Assembly (NCBI GenBank): GCA_029202545.1
Contig: CP119311.1
Coordinates: forward strand, 6,076,001-6,140,000
Origin: Candidatus Pseudobacter hemicellulosilyticus
GTDB lineage: Bacteria; Bacteroidota; Bacteroidia; Chitinophagales; Chitinophagaceae
Reading direction: 5' to 3'
DNA: 64,000 bases
Both the position numbers and the translations under genes were made by a program. Below, piece after piece: positions 18,725 to 27,297 of the stretch. Numbering within the stretch: the first letter of the stretch is position 1; every line of letters starts with the position of its first letter. Under the pieces are notes generated by a model, which worked only from the letters and a program-made list of their open reading frames with translations, did no database searches and was not told the DNA's origin.

Positions 18725-19254
18725 AAATATATTCAGATTAAATGGAATCCTGCTATAGCAAGCTTGTATGCTGGGCTTGATGGAAGCTGCATACAATGGG
18801 ATGGCACAGCAATTACTTACTGTGCGCTGCTTATTTTTTAAGTGAGCTGAGTGGATGATGAAAAATTCCCGGGAAGGAAACAGATCGTAGTAAGTTGTCT
18901 GTTGAGGAAATTGTCTGAAGACAAATGCGTTTATCTAATGTACACCGGTCGTTCCGACAGCCGAGGCTGATAGCTTTCATCAATGACTGTCTGGCGGCCC
19001 CAATATACTGTATGATCCTGGATAGAGTAAGGGTATAATGATAAAACATGGGCAAAGGAGGGTATAATGATCTGAAGCAACTAAGATACCACCTGATAAC
19101 TATGTCCTATTACATTGTACTATTATCAAAATATGAACTTATGCTACCCTAAGTATTTAGCAGGGCATTAAATTATATGGTTACCCTTAATATATTACAC
19201 ACAACAACACTACTGGCTTTGGCTGAAAGAATAAAGGATGAGCATACTTCATAC

Positions 19255-19392
19255 CTACCTTCTGAAAAACGGAAAATGTTCCACCATTGGACCGCCGGCC
19301 TTGATGAATAGCAACCATAACAGATATAATATGGCTGTGATAAAAAGTAAACCACGCAGCCATCCCGGGAAATCCTCTTTATTCTTTTTCAT
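19255..19392 (-). CDS. Possible 45-aa single-membrane-span protein
   Basis: A short frame on the minus strand encodes a Lys-rich start (MKKNKEDFPGWLRG), a hydrophobic stretch (about residues 15-30, LLFITAILYLLWLLFI), then KAGGPMVEHFPFFRR. The charge pattern suggests one membrane helix with a cytoplasmic N-terminus. It lies in the 940-bp gap between the YD gene and the DPP IV gene. No family is recognised and it may be a chance frame. Confidence 0.4.
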   Translation of the reverse strand: MKKNKEDFPGWLRGLLFITAILYLLWLLFIKAGGPMVEHFPFFRR

Positions 19393-19587
19393 ATAATAAT
19401 TTCTTTAAGTGCTACGCCAGAAAAGGATAATAAAACATGCTTTTTTTACAAATCAACAGGCTGAAAAGCAATGTCATTGGCAGCACTCCAAGCAAACCCG
19501 TTATCAGTTTCAAGTAAGCCTCCAAACTAAAGTTAAATACTGGTAAAAAATTAGCAGTTCATCAATTTTAGCCTTTAGTTTTTCAGA

Positions 19588-19734
19588 TAAATTTGTGCGG
19601 CTCACCAAACCCAGACCGCATCTATGAAACGGACCTCCAGCCTTTCATGCTCACTGTTTCCTTTCTCAACCCTGTACTCCCGGATCAATTCACTGTTCAC
19701 CGTCAGTAAAATACTATTAGTTCCTGATCAATAA
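19588..19734 (+). other. Possible short transcript or 36-aa ORF ahead of a strong terminator
   Basis: A TAAATTTG box (19588-19595) matches the -7 element of Bacteroidota promoters; no good -33 TTTG lies at the right distance. A 36-codon frame (start 19624, MKRTSSLSCSLFPF) stops at 19734, immediately before a 24-bp perfect inverted repeat at 19738-19787. This could be a small RNA or a small protein gene. Support is weak because the terminator is fully explained by the gene on the other strand. Confidence 0.25.
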
Positions 19735-19737
19735 ACA

Positions 19738-19787
19738 GCTTTAAATAAAAAAGCCATCCTTTGAAGGATGGCTTTTTTATTTAAAGC
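19738..19787. terminator. Bidirectional terminator, 24-bp perfect stem
   Basis: Two perfect 24-bp arms (19738-19761 and 19764-19787) flank a two-base centre. The core GCCATCCTT/AAGGATGGC is flanked by A-runs on one side and T-runs on the other, so it can end transcription in both directions. It follows the DPP IV gene stop by 8 bp on the minus strand. Confidence 0.9.
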
Positions 19788-19795
19788 AGGGATCA

Positions 19796-22006
19796 TTACC
19801 TCCCGCCCGGCGGGCAATGCAGCCTCAGATAATTTGTATACAGCGTAGATAAATGCTGAAATGTCCCCTCCCCTTCTGATATACTATGGGTCCGGTTGGG
19901 ATAGGACATCATTGAAAACTGTTTGTTGTATTTCACCAGCTCATTGACCAGCATCTCGGCATTGTTGTAATGCACGTTGTCATCCCCCGTGCCATGGATA
20001 TACAGGAGGTTGCCCCGCAGGTTCTTTGCATGTGTCAAAGGAGAACCAGCGTTATAATCCTCCGGATTTTCCTGGGGCAGACCCATATAACGCTCCTGGT
20101 AGATATTGTCGTAGGTGAACATATTGCCCACCGCCGCTACGGCAATACCCGTCTTGTAGATAGCAGGATATTGGAACATAAGATTCAATGTAGCGGAACC
20201 GCCACCGCTCCAGCCCCATACTGCAACGCGACTGCTATCAATAAAGGACCATTTCAGCACTTCCCTGGCAGCCATGGCCTGATCGCTGATATTGATCCTG
20301 CCGATATGCCTGTACACCACTTTGCGCCATTCCCGGCCTTTGGGAACGGGAGTGCCGCGGTTATCGATCGACATATAGATATATCCATCCTGCGCCATAT
20401 CACCCTGGTACAGGAAGTTGCGGTCAGCACCATACAGGTCACGCACATTCTGTCCCCAGGGCTCGGTATACACGTAGAATACCAGGGGATATTTTTTGGT
20501 AGAATCGAAATTGGCCGGCTTCACCATCCAGCCGTCCATCTGCACCCCTTCGGCCGTAGTGATGGTGAAAAATTCAGTGGTAGAGCTTTTCTTATCGGCC
20601 TTAGCCGCTGCATCCGCCACTACCGTTTCTCCCTTCAGTCCTTTATGCGTTTTAAGGTCTATGAACTCCATAGCAGGCTGGGTATAATAGTTGGAGAACC
20701 GGTGCTGTGCATAGCGGGCATTGGGAGATACATCATAATCATGCGTACCCTCCTGCCCTGCGGGCGACAGCCGCTCGGCCACTCCCTTACCATCCAGCTT
20801 TGTGCGGTAGAGGTATTTCTGCGTAGCGTTTTTAGGAGAAGCCATAAAATAAACATACCCGCCTTTATCGTCAATGCAGGACAGTTCAATTACATCATAA
20901 TCACCTTTGGTGATCAGGGTTTCTTTTTTCCCATCCCGGCTCACCCGGTACAGGTGGCGCCAGCCGTCCTTTTCAGATCCCCAGAGAAAATCCTTGTTAT
21001 TGTTGAGCCAGTCCCAGCCGCCATAGGTATAATCATTGTCCCACATGGGCAGGATATCTACCCAGGCCGGATCTTTTTCTGTATAAATGCTCCTGGTTGC
21101 GCCGGTCTGTACATTGCTCAGCAGGATATTGCTTTCATTCTGTTTCCTGTTCAGGTGCTGCAGGATCAGCTCATTGCTGGCGGCAGCCCATTCCATCCGG
21201 GGAATATAGCTCTGCATCACGGGATCATTGGGCAATTGCATCCAGCTGATGCCGGCACTGCTGATGTCCACCACGCCTATTTTCACGGGAGAAGGCGCCT
21301 CGCCGGCAATAGGATACTCTACGGGTATGGCTACGGGATAGATGGAGTCTGTATTGTTGACCATCAGGTAATCCTTGGTATTCTGTGCATCCAGCTGCCA
21401 GAAGGCAATCAGCCTGCTGTCCGGGCTCCAGCGGAAACCATCGCGGCAGGAGAACTCCTCTTCATATACCCAGTCGAACGTACCATTGATCAGTTTTCGG
21501 TTACCATCCTTCGTGAGTTGTTTCACCTGGCCGGAAGCAAGGTCTTCCACATAGAGATTATAATTGCTTACATAAGCTGCTTTGCTGCCATCCGGAGAGA
21601 ATTTGGCAAACATGAGCGAAAAGGCCGGCAGGTTCTTTCCCAGTTGTTTTAACTGCCCGCTGGCTTTATCAAATACCCAGTAATTGCCGCGGGTATTGAA
21701 GCGCCATACCTTCCGGGTATCGGTAAAGAGCAGTATTTTACCGCCATCAGCAGTAAACTTATAAGATTGAAAGGTAAGCGGCTGCTGGCTACCGGCCGGC
21801 GTAAGCTGCTGTTTGCTGAGCAGTACTGTCCTGGTTTGAGCGGGTAGCGCATACTGCAATAATTCCCCGTTCTCAACACGGTAATAGCTGTTGCCGTCTG
21901 CGGCCCAGGTAAAGCCACCCTGCGCCCTGACGCATTGTATGGTCAGCAGTACCAGGCAAAGGCTCAATAGGGTCTTTATATACTTAGATTGGGGGAGCAG
22001 GAACAT
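19796..22006 (-). CDS. Dipeptidyl peptidase IV family serine peptidase (S9B)
   Basis: A 736-aa exported peptidase that would remove N-terminal dipeptides, usually Xaa-Pro or Xaa-Ala, in the periplasm. An N-terminal signal (LLSLCLVLLTIQCVRAQ) is followed by a beta-propeller region with the DPP4 landmark DWVYEEEF and a C-terminal alpha/beta-hydrolase domain. The nucleophile motif GWSGGG has Ser at residue 600, with Asp in GTGDDNVH near 675 and His in RTHSISEG at 707, so the triad is complete. It is separated from fusA by a terminator and has its own terminator at 19738, so it is a single-gene unit. Confidence 0.93.
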   Translation of the reverse strand: MFLLPQSKYIKTLLSLCLVLLTIQCVRAQGGFTWAADGNSYYRVENGELLQYALPAQTRTVLLSKQQLTPAGSQQPLTFQSYKFTADGGKILLFTDTRKVWRFNTRGNYWVFDKASGQLKQLGKNLPAFSLMFAKFSPDGSKAAYVSNYNLYVEDLASGQVKQLTKDGNRKLINGTFDWVYEEEFSCRDGFRWSPDSRLIAFWQLDAQNTKDYLMVNNTDSIYPVAIPVEYPIAGEAPSPVKIGVVDISSAGISWMQLPNDPVMQSYIPRMEWAAASNELILQHLNRKQNESNILLSNVQTGATRSIYTEKDPAWVDILPMWDNDYTYGGWDWLNNNKDFLWGSEKDGWRHLYRVSRDGKKETLITKGDYDVIELSCIDDKGGYVYFMASPKNATQKYLYRTKLDGKGVAERLSPAGQEGTHDYDVSPNARYAQHRFSNYYTQPAMEFIDLKTHKGLKGETVVADAAAKADKKSSTTEFFTITTAEGVQMDGWMVKPANFDSTKKYPLVFYVYTEPWGQNVRDLYGADRNFLYQGDMAQDGYIYMSIDNRGTPVPKGREWRKVVYRHIGRINISDQAMAAREVLKWSFIDSSRVAVWGWSGGGSATLNLMFQYPAIYKTGIAVAAVGNMFTYDNIYQERYMGLPQENPEDYNAGSPLTHAKNLRGNLLYIHGTGDDNVHYNNAEMLVNELVKYNKQFSMMSYPNRTHSISEGEGTFQHLSTLYTNYLRLHCPPGGR

Positions 22007-22090
22007 AGATGGAGTTTAAGCGGGGGAAATTAAGAAGAAATGTTAAGAAAACGGTGTCGGGAATGGGCAACGGTGCAAAAGGTCACCAAA

Positions 22091-22116
22091 TAAAAATCCC
22101 CTGCTTGTGGCAGGGG
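22091..22116 (-). terminator. Rho-independent terminator of fusA
   Basis: The stem CCCCTGC (22098-22104) pairs with GCAGGGG (22110-22116) around a five-base loop. On the minus strand it is followed by ATTTTTATTT. It lies 28 bp past the fusA stop, showing that fusA transcription ends before the peptidase gene. Confidence 0.85.
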
Positions 22117-22143
22117 ACCTTTATCATTCCATTAATCTATAGA

Positions 22144-24291
22144 TTAATCAGCTTTCACTTTCCCTTTCACCTTGGCGATCACTTCTTCAGCGATGTTGTT
22201 GGGAGCGGGAGAATAGTGAGAAAATTCCATTGTGGAGGTAGCGCGACCGGAGGACAAGCTACGCAGTTGCGTTACATAACCGAACATTTCGCTCAGGGGC
22301 ACTTTGGCCTTGATCACCTGGGCGCCTGCACGGCTGTCCATGCCTTCCAGCATACCACGGCGACGGTTAAGGTCACCTGTTACATCACCCATGTATTGTT
22401 CGGGGGTGATCACTTCTACCTTCATGATAGGTTCCAGCAGAACTGGCTGTGCTTTACGGGCAGCCTCACGGAAGCCAGCTTTGGCACAAAGCTCGAAGGA
22501 CATACCATCAGAGTCAACCTGGTGGAAGCTACCGTCGAAGATACGCACTTTCATGGTCTCAACGGGGTAGTTGGCCAGTACACCTGTACCCATAGAGTTC
22601 TGGAAACCTTTCTGGATAGGGGCATGGAACTCGCGCGGGATAGAACCACCAAAGATATCGTTCACGAACTGGAAGGATTCTTTGGGGTTTTCTTTCAGCC
22701 ATTCTTCATCGGCGGGACCGAATTCAAACACGATGTCGGCGAATTTACCGCGACCACCGGTTTGTTTCTTCAGCACCTCACGGTGTTCCACCGTTTTGCG
22801 GAAGGCTTCTTTATAGGCAACCTGGGGAGCGCCCTGGTTAACTTCAACTTTGAATTCGCGACGCATACGGTCGATGATGATCTCCAGGTGCAACTCACCC
22901 ATACCACGCAGGATGGTCTGACCGGTATCTTCATCGGTGTTTACACGCAGGGTGGGATCTTCTTCCACCAGCTTGGCGATGGCCATACCCATTTTATCAA
23001 CGTCAGCCTGTGTTTTAGGCTCAACGGCGATGGCGATCACAGGCTCGGGGATGAACATGTTCTCCAGAACGATCGGGTGGTTCTCATCGCAGAGGGTATC
23101 ACCGGTCTTGATCTCTTTGAAACCAACAGCCGCACCGATATCACCAGCTTCGATGAAGTCGATAGGGTTTTGTTTGTTGGCGAACATTTTCATGATCCGG
23201 CTGATACGCTCGTTCTTGCCGGAACGCATATTCTTCACATAGGAGCCGGCATCCAGGTGACCGCTATAGCACCGGAAGAAGGCCAGGCGACCTACGAAGG
23301 GGTCAGTCATGATCTTGAAGGCCAGGGCGGCGAAAGGCGCCTTGGGATCGGGTTTGCGGATTTCCTGCTCACCGGTATCGGGGTTGGTACCAATGGTATC
23401 CTCGATATCAACGGGAGAAGGCAGGTAGCGGCAAACGGCATCCAGGGCTGTTTGTACACCTTTATTTTTGAAGGAAGAGCCGCACATCATGGGAACGATG
23501 CTGAGATCGATGGTAGCTTTGCGGATCGCTTCGTGTACTTCGTCTTCAGAGATGGTATCCGGATTGTCGAAGAATTTCTCCAGCAGCTTGTCGTCATACT
23601 CGGCAACAGCTTCAATCAGGTTCTGCCTCCATTCATTCACTTCTTCCAGCATATCCGCAGGCACGGGGATCTCGTCAAAGGTCATGCCTTCGGTTTCCAT
23701 ATGCCAGATGATACCTTTCATTTTGATCAGGTCCACTACGCCTTTGAAGTCATCTTCAGCGCCGATGGGGAGCTGCAGGGGAACGGCTTTGGCGCCCAGC
23801 ATCTCTTTAACCTGTTTAACCACCATCAGGAAGTCAGCACCGGAACGGTCCATTTTGTTAACGAAACCGATACGGGGAACCTTATAACGGTTGGCCTGGC
23901 GCCATACAGTCTCAGATTGGGGTTCTACACCATCCACGGCAGAGAAGAGGGCGATCAGACCATCCAGTACACGCATGGAACGTTCCACCTCTACGGTGAA
24001 GTCCACGTGGCCCGGAGTATCAATGATATTGAAGTAGTACTTTTTAGTATTGGCGTCAGCCTTTCCTTTATCAGTAGGAAAGTTCCACTGGCAGCTAACA
24101 GCAGCAGAAGTGATGGTAATACCACGTTCTTTCTCCTGCTCCATCCAGTCGGTAGTAGCAGCACCATCATGCACCTCACCAATCTTGTGGATCATACCGG
24201 TATACCTGAGGATACGCTCAGTAGTTGTGGTTTTTCCGGCATCGATGTGTGCCGCAATACCAAAATTTCTTTGTAATCTTAAGTCTGCCAT
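22144..24291 (-). CDS. fusA: Elongation factor G
   Basis: EF-G is the translocase GTPase that moves tRNA and mRNA on the ribosome and helps recycle it. The 715-aa protein has the P-loop AHIDAGKTTTTE (residues 14-25), the switch region with RGITITSAAVS, DTPGHVDFTVEVERS (G3) and NKMDRSGADF (G4), then EF-G domains II-V. Length fits canonical EF-G. A -7 box at 24350 and a terminator upstream after rpsG suggest it can be transcribed on its own. Confidence 0.98.
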   Translation of the reverse strand: MADLRLQRNFGIAAHIDAGKTTTTERILRYTGMIHKIGEVHDGAATTDWMEQEKERGITITSAAVSCQWNFPTDKGKADANTKKYYFNIIDTPGHVDFTVEVERSMRVLDGLIALFSAVDGVEPQSETVWRQANRYKVPRIGFVNKMDRSGADFLMVVKQVKEMLGAKAVPLQLPIGAEDDFKGVVDLIKMKGIIWHMETEGMTFDEIPVPADMLEEVNEWRQNLIEAVAEYDDKLLEKFFDNPDTISEDEVHEAIRKATIDLSIVPMMCGSSFKNKGVQTALDAVCRYLPSPVDIEDTIGTNPDTGEQEIRKPDPKAPFAALAFKIMTDPFVGRLAFFRCYSGHLDAGSYVKNMRSGKNERISRIMKMFANKQNPIDFIEAGDIGAAVGFKEIKTGDTLCDENHPIVLENMFIPEPVIAIAVEPKTQADVDKMGMAIAKLVEEDPTLRVNTDEDTGQTILRGMGELHLEIIIDRMRREFKVEVNQGAPQVAYKEAFRKTVEHREVLKKQTGGRGKFADIVFEFGPADEEWLKENPKESFQFVNDIFGGSIPREFHAPIQKGFQNSMGTGVLANYPVETMKVRIFDGSFHQVDSDGMSFELCAKAGFREAARKAQPVLLEPIMKVEVITPEQYMGDVTGDLNRRRGMLEGMDSRAGAQVIKAKVPLSEMFGYVTQLRSLSSGRATSTMEFSHYSPAPNNIAEEVIAKVKGKVKAD

Positions 24292-24349
24292 GACTTGTTG
24301 TGTTTTCTATATTTAATTTTAATTGAAAAACCTCTTGTGAAAATGTGCG

Positions 24350-24357
24350 CAAAGGTA
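24350..24357 (-). promoter_or_regulatory. -7 element upstream of fusA
   Basis: The minus strand reads TACCTTTG here, an exact match to TAnnTTTG, 58 bp before the fusA start. No good TTTG is present 19-21 bp upstream, so this is a half-supported promoter. Confidence 0.55.
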
Positions 24358-24401
24358 ATCAAAAATACGATTCTACGCCGGGAAATATGTAAATAAAGCG
24401 T

Positions 24402-24433
24402 AAACAAAAGACCCCCGCAATGCTGCAGGGGTC
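24402..24433 (-). terminator. Terminator after rpsG
   Basis: On the minus strand GACCCC with an inner TGC pairs with GCA and GGGGTC (24410-24433, one internal mismatch, four-base loop) and is followed by TTTTGTTTA. It lies 22 bp after the rpsG stop and ahead of the fusA promoter box. Confidence 0.8.
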
Positions 24434-24455
24434 AGTAATTAATTTTTTCCGGTAC

Positions 24456-24923
24456 TTAGATGCGGAAGTGAGCAAAGGCCTTGTTGGCTTCAGCCATACG
24501 GTGTGTATCCTCTTTCTTTTTGAAAGCGGCACCTTCTCCTTTAGCGGCGGCTACTACTTCGTTAGCCAGTTTTTCCGCCATGCTGCGACCATTCCTGTCC
24601 CGGCTGTAACGGATCAGCCATTTGATGCTCAGAGAGATCTTCCTGTCCGGACGAACCTCAGCGGGGATCTGGAAGGTAGCGCCACCGATACGACGGCTGC
24701 GTACTTCAACAGCAGGAGTAACATTGCTCAGGGCTTTTTTCCAGATCTCATAACCATTTTCATTGGTTTGCTTGGAGATACGGTCCATGGCATCATAGAA
24801 AATAGTGAATGCAGTATTCTTCTTACCCTCCCACATCAGGTTATTCACAAAACGTGTTACCAGGGCATCATTATACTTTGCATCAGGAGCCGGGGCAATT
24901 TTCTTGGCTTTTGTCTTCCTCAT
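24456..24923 (-). CDS. rpsG: 30S ribosomal protein S7
   Basis: S7 nucleates assembly of the small-subunit head and lies at the exit site. The 155-aa sequence starts MRKTKAKKIAPAPDAKYND and contains LVTRFVNNLMWEGKKNTAF and PAVEVRSRRIGGATFQIPAEV (given in two overlapping pieces of the same S7 core). It follows rpsL by 30 bp. Confidence 0.98.
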   Translation of the reverse strand: MRKTKAKKIAPAPDAKYNDALVTRFVNNLMWEGKKNTAFTIFYDAMDRISKQTNENGYEIWKKALSNVTPAVEVRSRRIGGATFQIPAEVRPDRKISLSIKWLIRYSRDRNGRSMAEKLANEVVAAAKGEGAAFKKKEDTHRMAEANKAFAHFRI

Positions 24924-24953
24924 TTATCAATGATTTACTAAATGCGAACTTGA

Positions 24954-25334
24954 TTATTTTTTAGCTTTTTCACGTTTGGTACCATACTTGGAACGGCTCT
25001 TCTTCCGGTCTTTCACACCAGCCGTATCCAGGCTACCCCGAACGATATGATAACGTACACCCGGCAGATCTTTTACACGACCACCGCGCACCAGCACGAT
25101 AGAGTGTTCCTGCAGGTTGTGTCCCTCACCGGGAATATAAGCGATAACTTCCACTTTATTGGTCAGACGAACCTTGGCTACCTTACGCAGCGCGGAGTTC
25201 GGCTTTTTAGGAGTAGTTGTGTAAACGCGTGTACAAACACCACGACGGAACGGTGAGCTATCCAAAGCCCTGGATTTGCTCTTAGCCTTGATGATCTCTC
25301 TTCCTTTTCTTACCAATTGTTGAATTGTAGGCAT
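24954..25334 (-). CDS. rpsL: 30S ribosomal protein S12
   Basis: S12 is the decoding-centre protein that controls translational accuracy. The 126-aa sequence starts MPTIQQLVRKGREIIKAKS and has TTPKKPNSALRKVAKVRL and GGRVKDLPGVRYHIVRG. The lysines mutated in streptomycin-resistant strains (in PKKPNS and VKDLPG) are the wild-type residues. It is the first gene of an rpsL-rpsG unit with a full promoter 26 bp upstream. Confidence 0.98.
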   Translation of the reverse strand: MPTIQQLVRKGREIIKAKSKSRALDSSPFRRGVCTRVYTTTPKKPNSALRKVAKVRLTNKVEVIAYIPGEGHNLQEHSIVLVRGGRVKDLPGVRYHIVRGSLDTAGVKDRKKSRSKYGTKREKAKK

Positions 25335-25359
25335 TCTGAACCTTTTATTTTTGGGAGGG

Positions 25360-25391
25360 CAAAGGTAAAAATCTGCTGCTTAACTACCAAA
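25360..25391 (-). promoter_or_regulatory. Bacteroidota-type promoter of rpsL-rpsG
   Basis: The minus strand reads TTTG (complement of 25388-25391), 20 bp, then TACCTTTG (complement of 25360-25367). This is the same architecture and spacing as the rpsJ promoter. Confidence 0.85.
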
Positions 25392-25422
25392 ATTTTAAAA
25401 TCTTTATTGAAAATAAATATTG

Positions 25423-25442
25423 CCGGGCCAAACTTGGCCTGG
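25423..25442 (-). terminator. Probable terminator of ilvE
   Basis: GGCCAA (25426-25431) pairs with TTGGCC (25434-25439), and flanking CC/GG extends the stem. On the minus strand it is followed by an A/T-rich tract rather than a clean T-run. It lies 11 bp past the ilvE stop. Confidence 0.55.
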
Positions 25443-25453
25443 TTTTGAATCAA

Positions 25454-26518
25454 TTACACTTTGTATAACCAGTCGAACCGATCGGCTGCCCTACCCTCAC
25501 GGATATCATCCAGGCGACTTTTCATCCCCGGGGCGGCTTTCCACTCCTCCACGTTGAAGCTCATGACGAAGTCCTTGTAGGTCAGCTCCCTGATGGGGCT
25601 GATAGTGGCTGCCGTACCTGTTCCAAATACTTCCTGGAGGTTGCCGTCCCTGTACAGCGCTATCAGCTCTTCAATGTTCACCGGGCGCTCTTCCACGGTA
25701 TAGCCCATTTCCTTCAGCAGGGTGATGGCGCTGTCCCGGGTTACCCCTTCCAGGATAGTGCCGGCGCTCAGATCAGGGGTCAGCACGGTATTGCCGCTTA
25801 CAAAGAACACGTTCATGGTGCCGATCTCCTGTACATACTTGTGCTCATTGGCATCGGTCCAGAGGACCTGGTCAAACCCCTTCTGTTTGGCCTCGGCCGT
25901 AACCAGCATGCTGGCGCCATAATTACCGGCTGCCTTGGCAAAACCAACGCCACCAGGGGCGGCACGGGTATAATTCTCCTCTACCAGGATACGCATAGGC
26001 GCACTGTAGTAGGGGCCAGTGGGGCTGAGGATGATCAGGAATTTGTAGGTATCGGAGGCCTTCACGCCCAGCACATCGTCTGTGGCGAACATGAAGGGGC
26101 GGATGTATAAAGAGTGATCCTGCTTGTTGGGGATCCAGTTCTTGTCCAGCTCAATCAGCTGGCGCATGCCTTCCAGGAAGATCTCCTCCGGAACGGCCGG
26201 CATCTGCAGGCGGGCGGCAGAAGCGTTGAAGCGGCGGTGATTGTCCCGGGGACGGAAAATATAAGCTTCTCCTTCGGCATTCCTGTAGGCCTTGATGCCC
26301 TCAAAAATGCTCTGGCCATAATGGATGGCCGCCAGGGCCGGGCTCAGCAACAAGGGTTGGTAAGGCTTGATCTCCACGTTCTTCCACTCTCCGTTCTCGT
26401 AATCGGCTTCCAGCATATGGTCCGTAAAATACTTTCCGAACGGCAGGTTTTCGAGAGAAATGTCTTTCAGCTTGCTATGTTCCACATTTGTGACAGGAAT
26501 GCTAAGGGCATCAATCAT
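25454..26518 (-). CDS. ilvE: Branched-chain amino acid aminotransferase
   Basis: This PLP enzyme of fold type IV transfers amino groups between glutamate and the keto acids of Val, Leu and Ile. The 354-aa frame from the ATG at 26518 (MIDALSIPVTNVEH) has the class IV pattern FAKAAGNYGASM with the PLP lysine at residue 195, then GFDQVLWTDANEHKYVQEIG. The length matches the large bacterial/eukaryotic-type BCAT, not the 310-aa E. coli type. An in-frame upstream codon adds 11 unlikely residues. The gene is divergent from the next gene across a 14-bp palindrome. Confidence 0.96.
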   Translation of the reverse strand: MIDALSIPVTNVEHSKLKDISLENLPFGKYFTDHMLEADYENGEWKNVEIKPYQPLLLSPALAAIHYGQSIFEGIKAYRNAEGEAYIFRPRDNHRRFNASAARLQMPAVPEEIFLEGMRQLIELDKNWIPNKQDHSLYIRPFMFATDDVLGVKASDTYKFLIILSPTGPYYSAPMRILVEENYTRAAPGGVGFAKAAGNYGASMLVTAEAKQKGFDQVLWTDANEHKYVQEIGTMNVFFVSGNTVLTPDLSAGTILEGVTRDSAITLLKEMGYTVEERPVNIEELIALYRDGNLQEVFGTGTAATISPIRELTYKDFVMSFNVEEWKAAPGMKSRLDDIREGRAADRFDWLYKV

Positions 26519-26587
26519 AATTCCAGTATTTTTGAAGCCACAAAGAAACAAACAAAGTTCCGCCCTGCAAAAAATCAGGGTAAAAAA

Positions 26588-26601
26588 CTAACAATTGTTA
26601 G
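26588..26601. promoter_or_regulatory. 14-bp palindrome between divergent genes
   Basis: CTAACAATTGTTAG is a perfect palindrome lying between the starts of ilvE (minus) and the unknown gene at 26617 (plus), 69 bp from the former and 16 bp from the latter. Its position suits an operator, but no regulator is identified. Confidence 0.35.
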
Positions 26602-26616
26602 CACCCAAATACAGTC

Positions 26617-27297
26617 ATGCCACTCGATAAGACTTTATTACCCGCCAGCATCCTGGCGGGCTTGTATAAACAGCCACTGATAGTGACTGGTGAGCCTATG
26701 CCCATCCGCGAACTGGAGGGAATGCTGCCGGAAACGGACGCTACGCCGGTTGCCGCTGAAGCGTCCGCATCCGGGTATAGCGCCAACGCAGGAACAACAG
26801 TGTCCGCGGCCCAAACACCCGCCGAACCTGCTATCCAGCCGGCCAACGGCACCAACAGCCCAACTTCAAACGCCGGCCAGCTCCCTGCCGAAGGCCATGC
26901 CTATAAATTTTTGGGCAAGAACCTGCAACGGGTCCTCGTTATTGTGCGCGCTCCCGGGGAAGCTTTCCTGCCGGAAGAAGAACTGCAGCTGCTCACCAAA
27001 ATGCTGGGCGCCTGTAAGCTCAACCTGGGCGATGTGGCCATTGTGAATGACGCCAGCACCCAGGTGGAGATGTCGGCGCTTAAAACCCAGCTCAATCCCG
27101 TCAAGGCCCTGCTCTTCGGCATAGAACCCCAGGAAACAGGCCTGCCCCTGAGCTTCCCGCCCTTCAAAGAGCAGGAATACGCCGGCTGCACTTACCTGCA
27201 CGCCCCCGCCCTGACTGCTTTGAACCAGCCTACTGAGACCGGCAAACAACTGAAAACGGAACTGTGGACAAGCCTCAAAAAAATGTTCGGACTATGA
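26617..27297 (+). CDS. Conserved-looking protein of unknown function
   Basis: A 226-aa protein that I cannot assign. It opens MPLDKTLLPASILAGLYKQP, has an Ala/Thr/Pro-rich linker (about residues 38-85), then a compact domain with YKFLGKNLQRVLVIVRAPGE, LGACKLNLGDVAIVN, ALLFGIEP and a C-terminal LWTSLKKMFGL. The order of elements loosely recalls uracil-DNA glycosylase-like or DNA polymerase III psi-like folds; this is a weak impression. It overlaps rdgB by four bases, so the two are translationally coupled and probably share a nucleic-acid or nucleotide context. Confidence 0.8.
   Translation: MPLDKTLLPASILAGLYKQPLIVTGEPMPIRELEGMLPETDATPVAAEASASGYSANAGTTVSAAQTPAEPAIQPANGTNSPTSNAGQLPAEGHAYKFLGKNLQRVLVIVRAPGEAFLPEEELQLLTKMLGACKLNLGDVAIVNDASTQVEMSALKTQLNPVKALLFGIEPQETGLPLSFPPFKEQEYAGCTYLHAPALTALNQPTETGKQLKTELWTSLKKMFGL

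Noticed and set aside
19970..21652. A 560-codon open frame opposite the DPP IV gene
   Set aside because: Antisense shadow; the peptidase has a full catalytic triad and signal peptide on the other strand.
22009..24276. A 755-codon open frame opposite fusA
   Set aside because: It is the complement of a clear EF-G gene; the translation has no family pattern and arises from codon bias of fusA.
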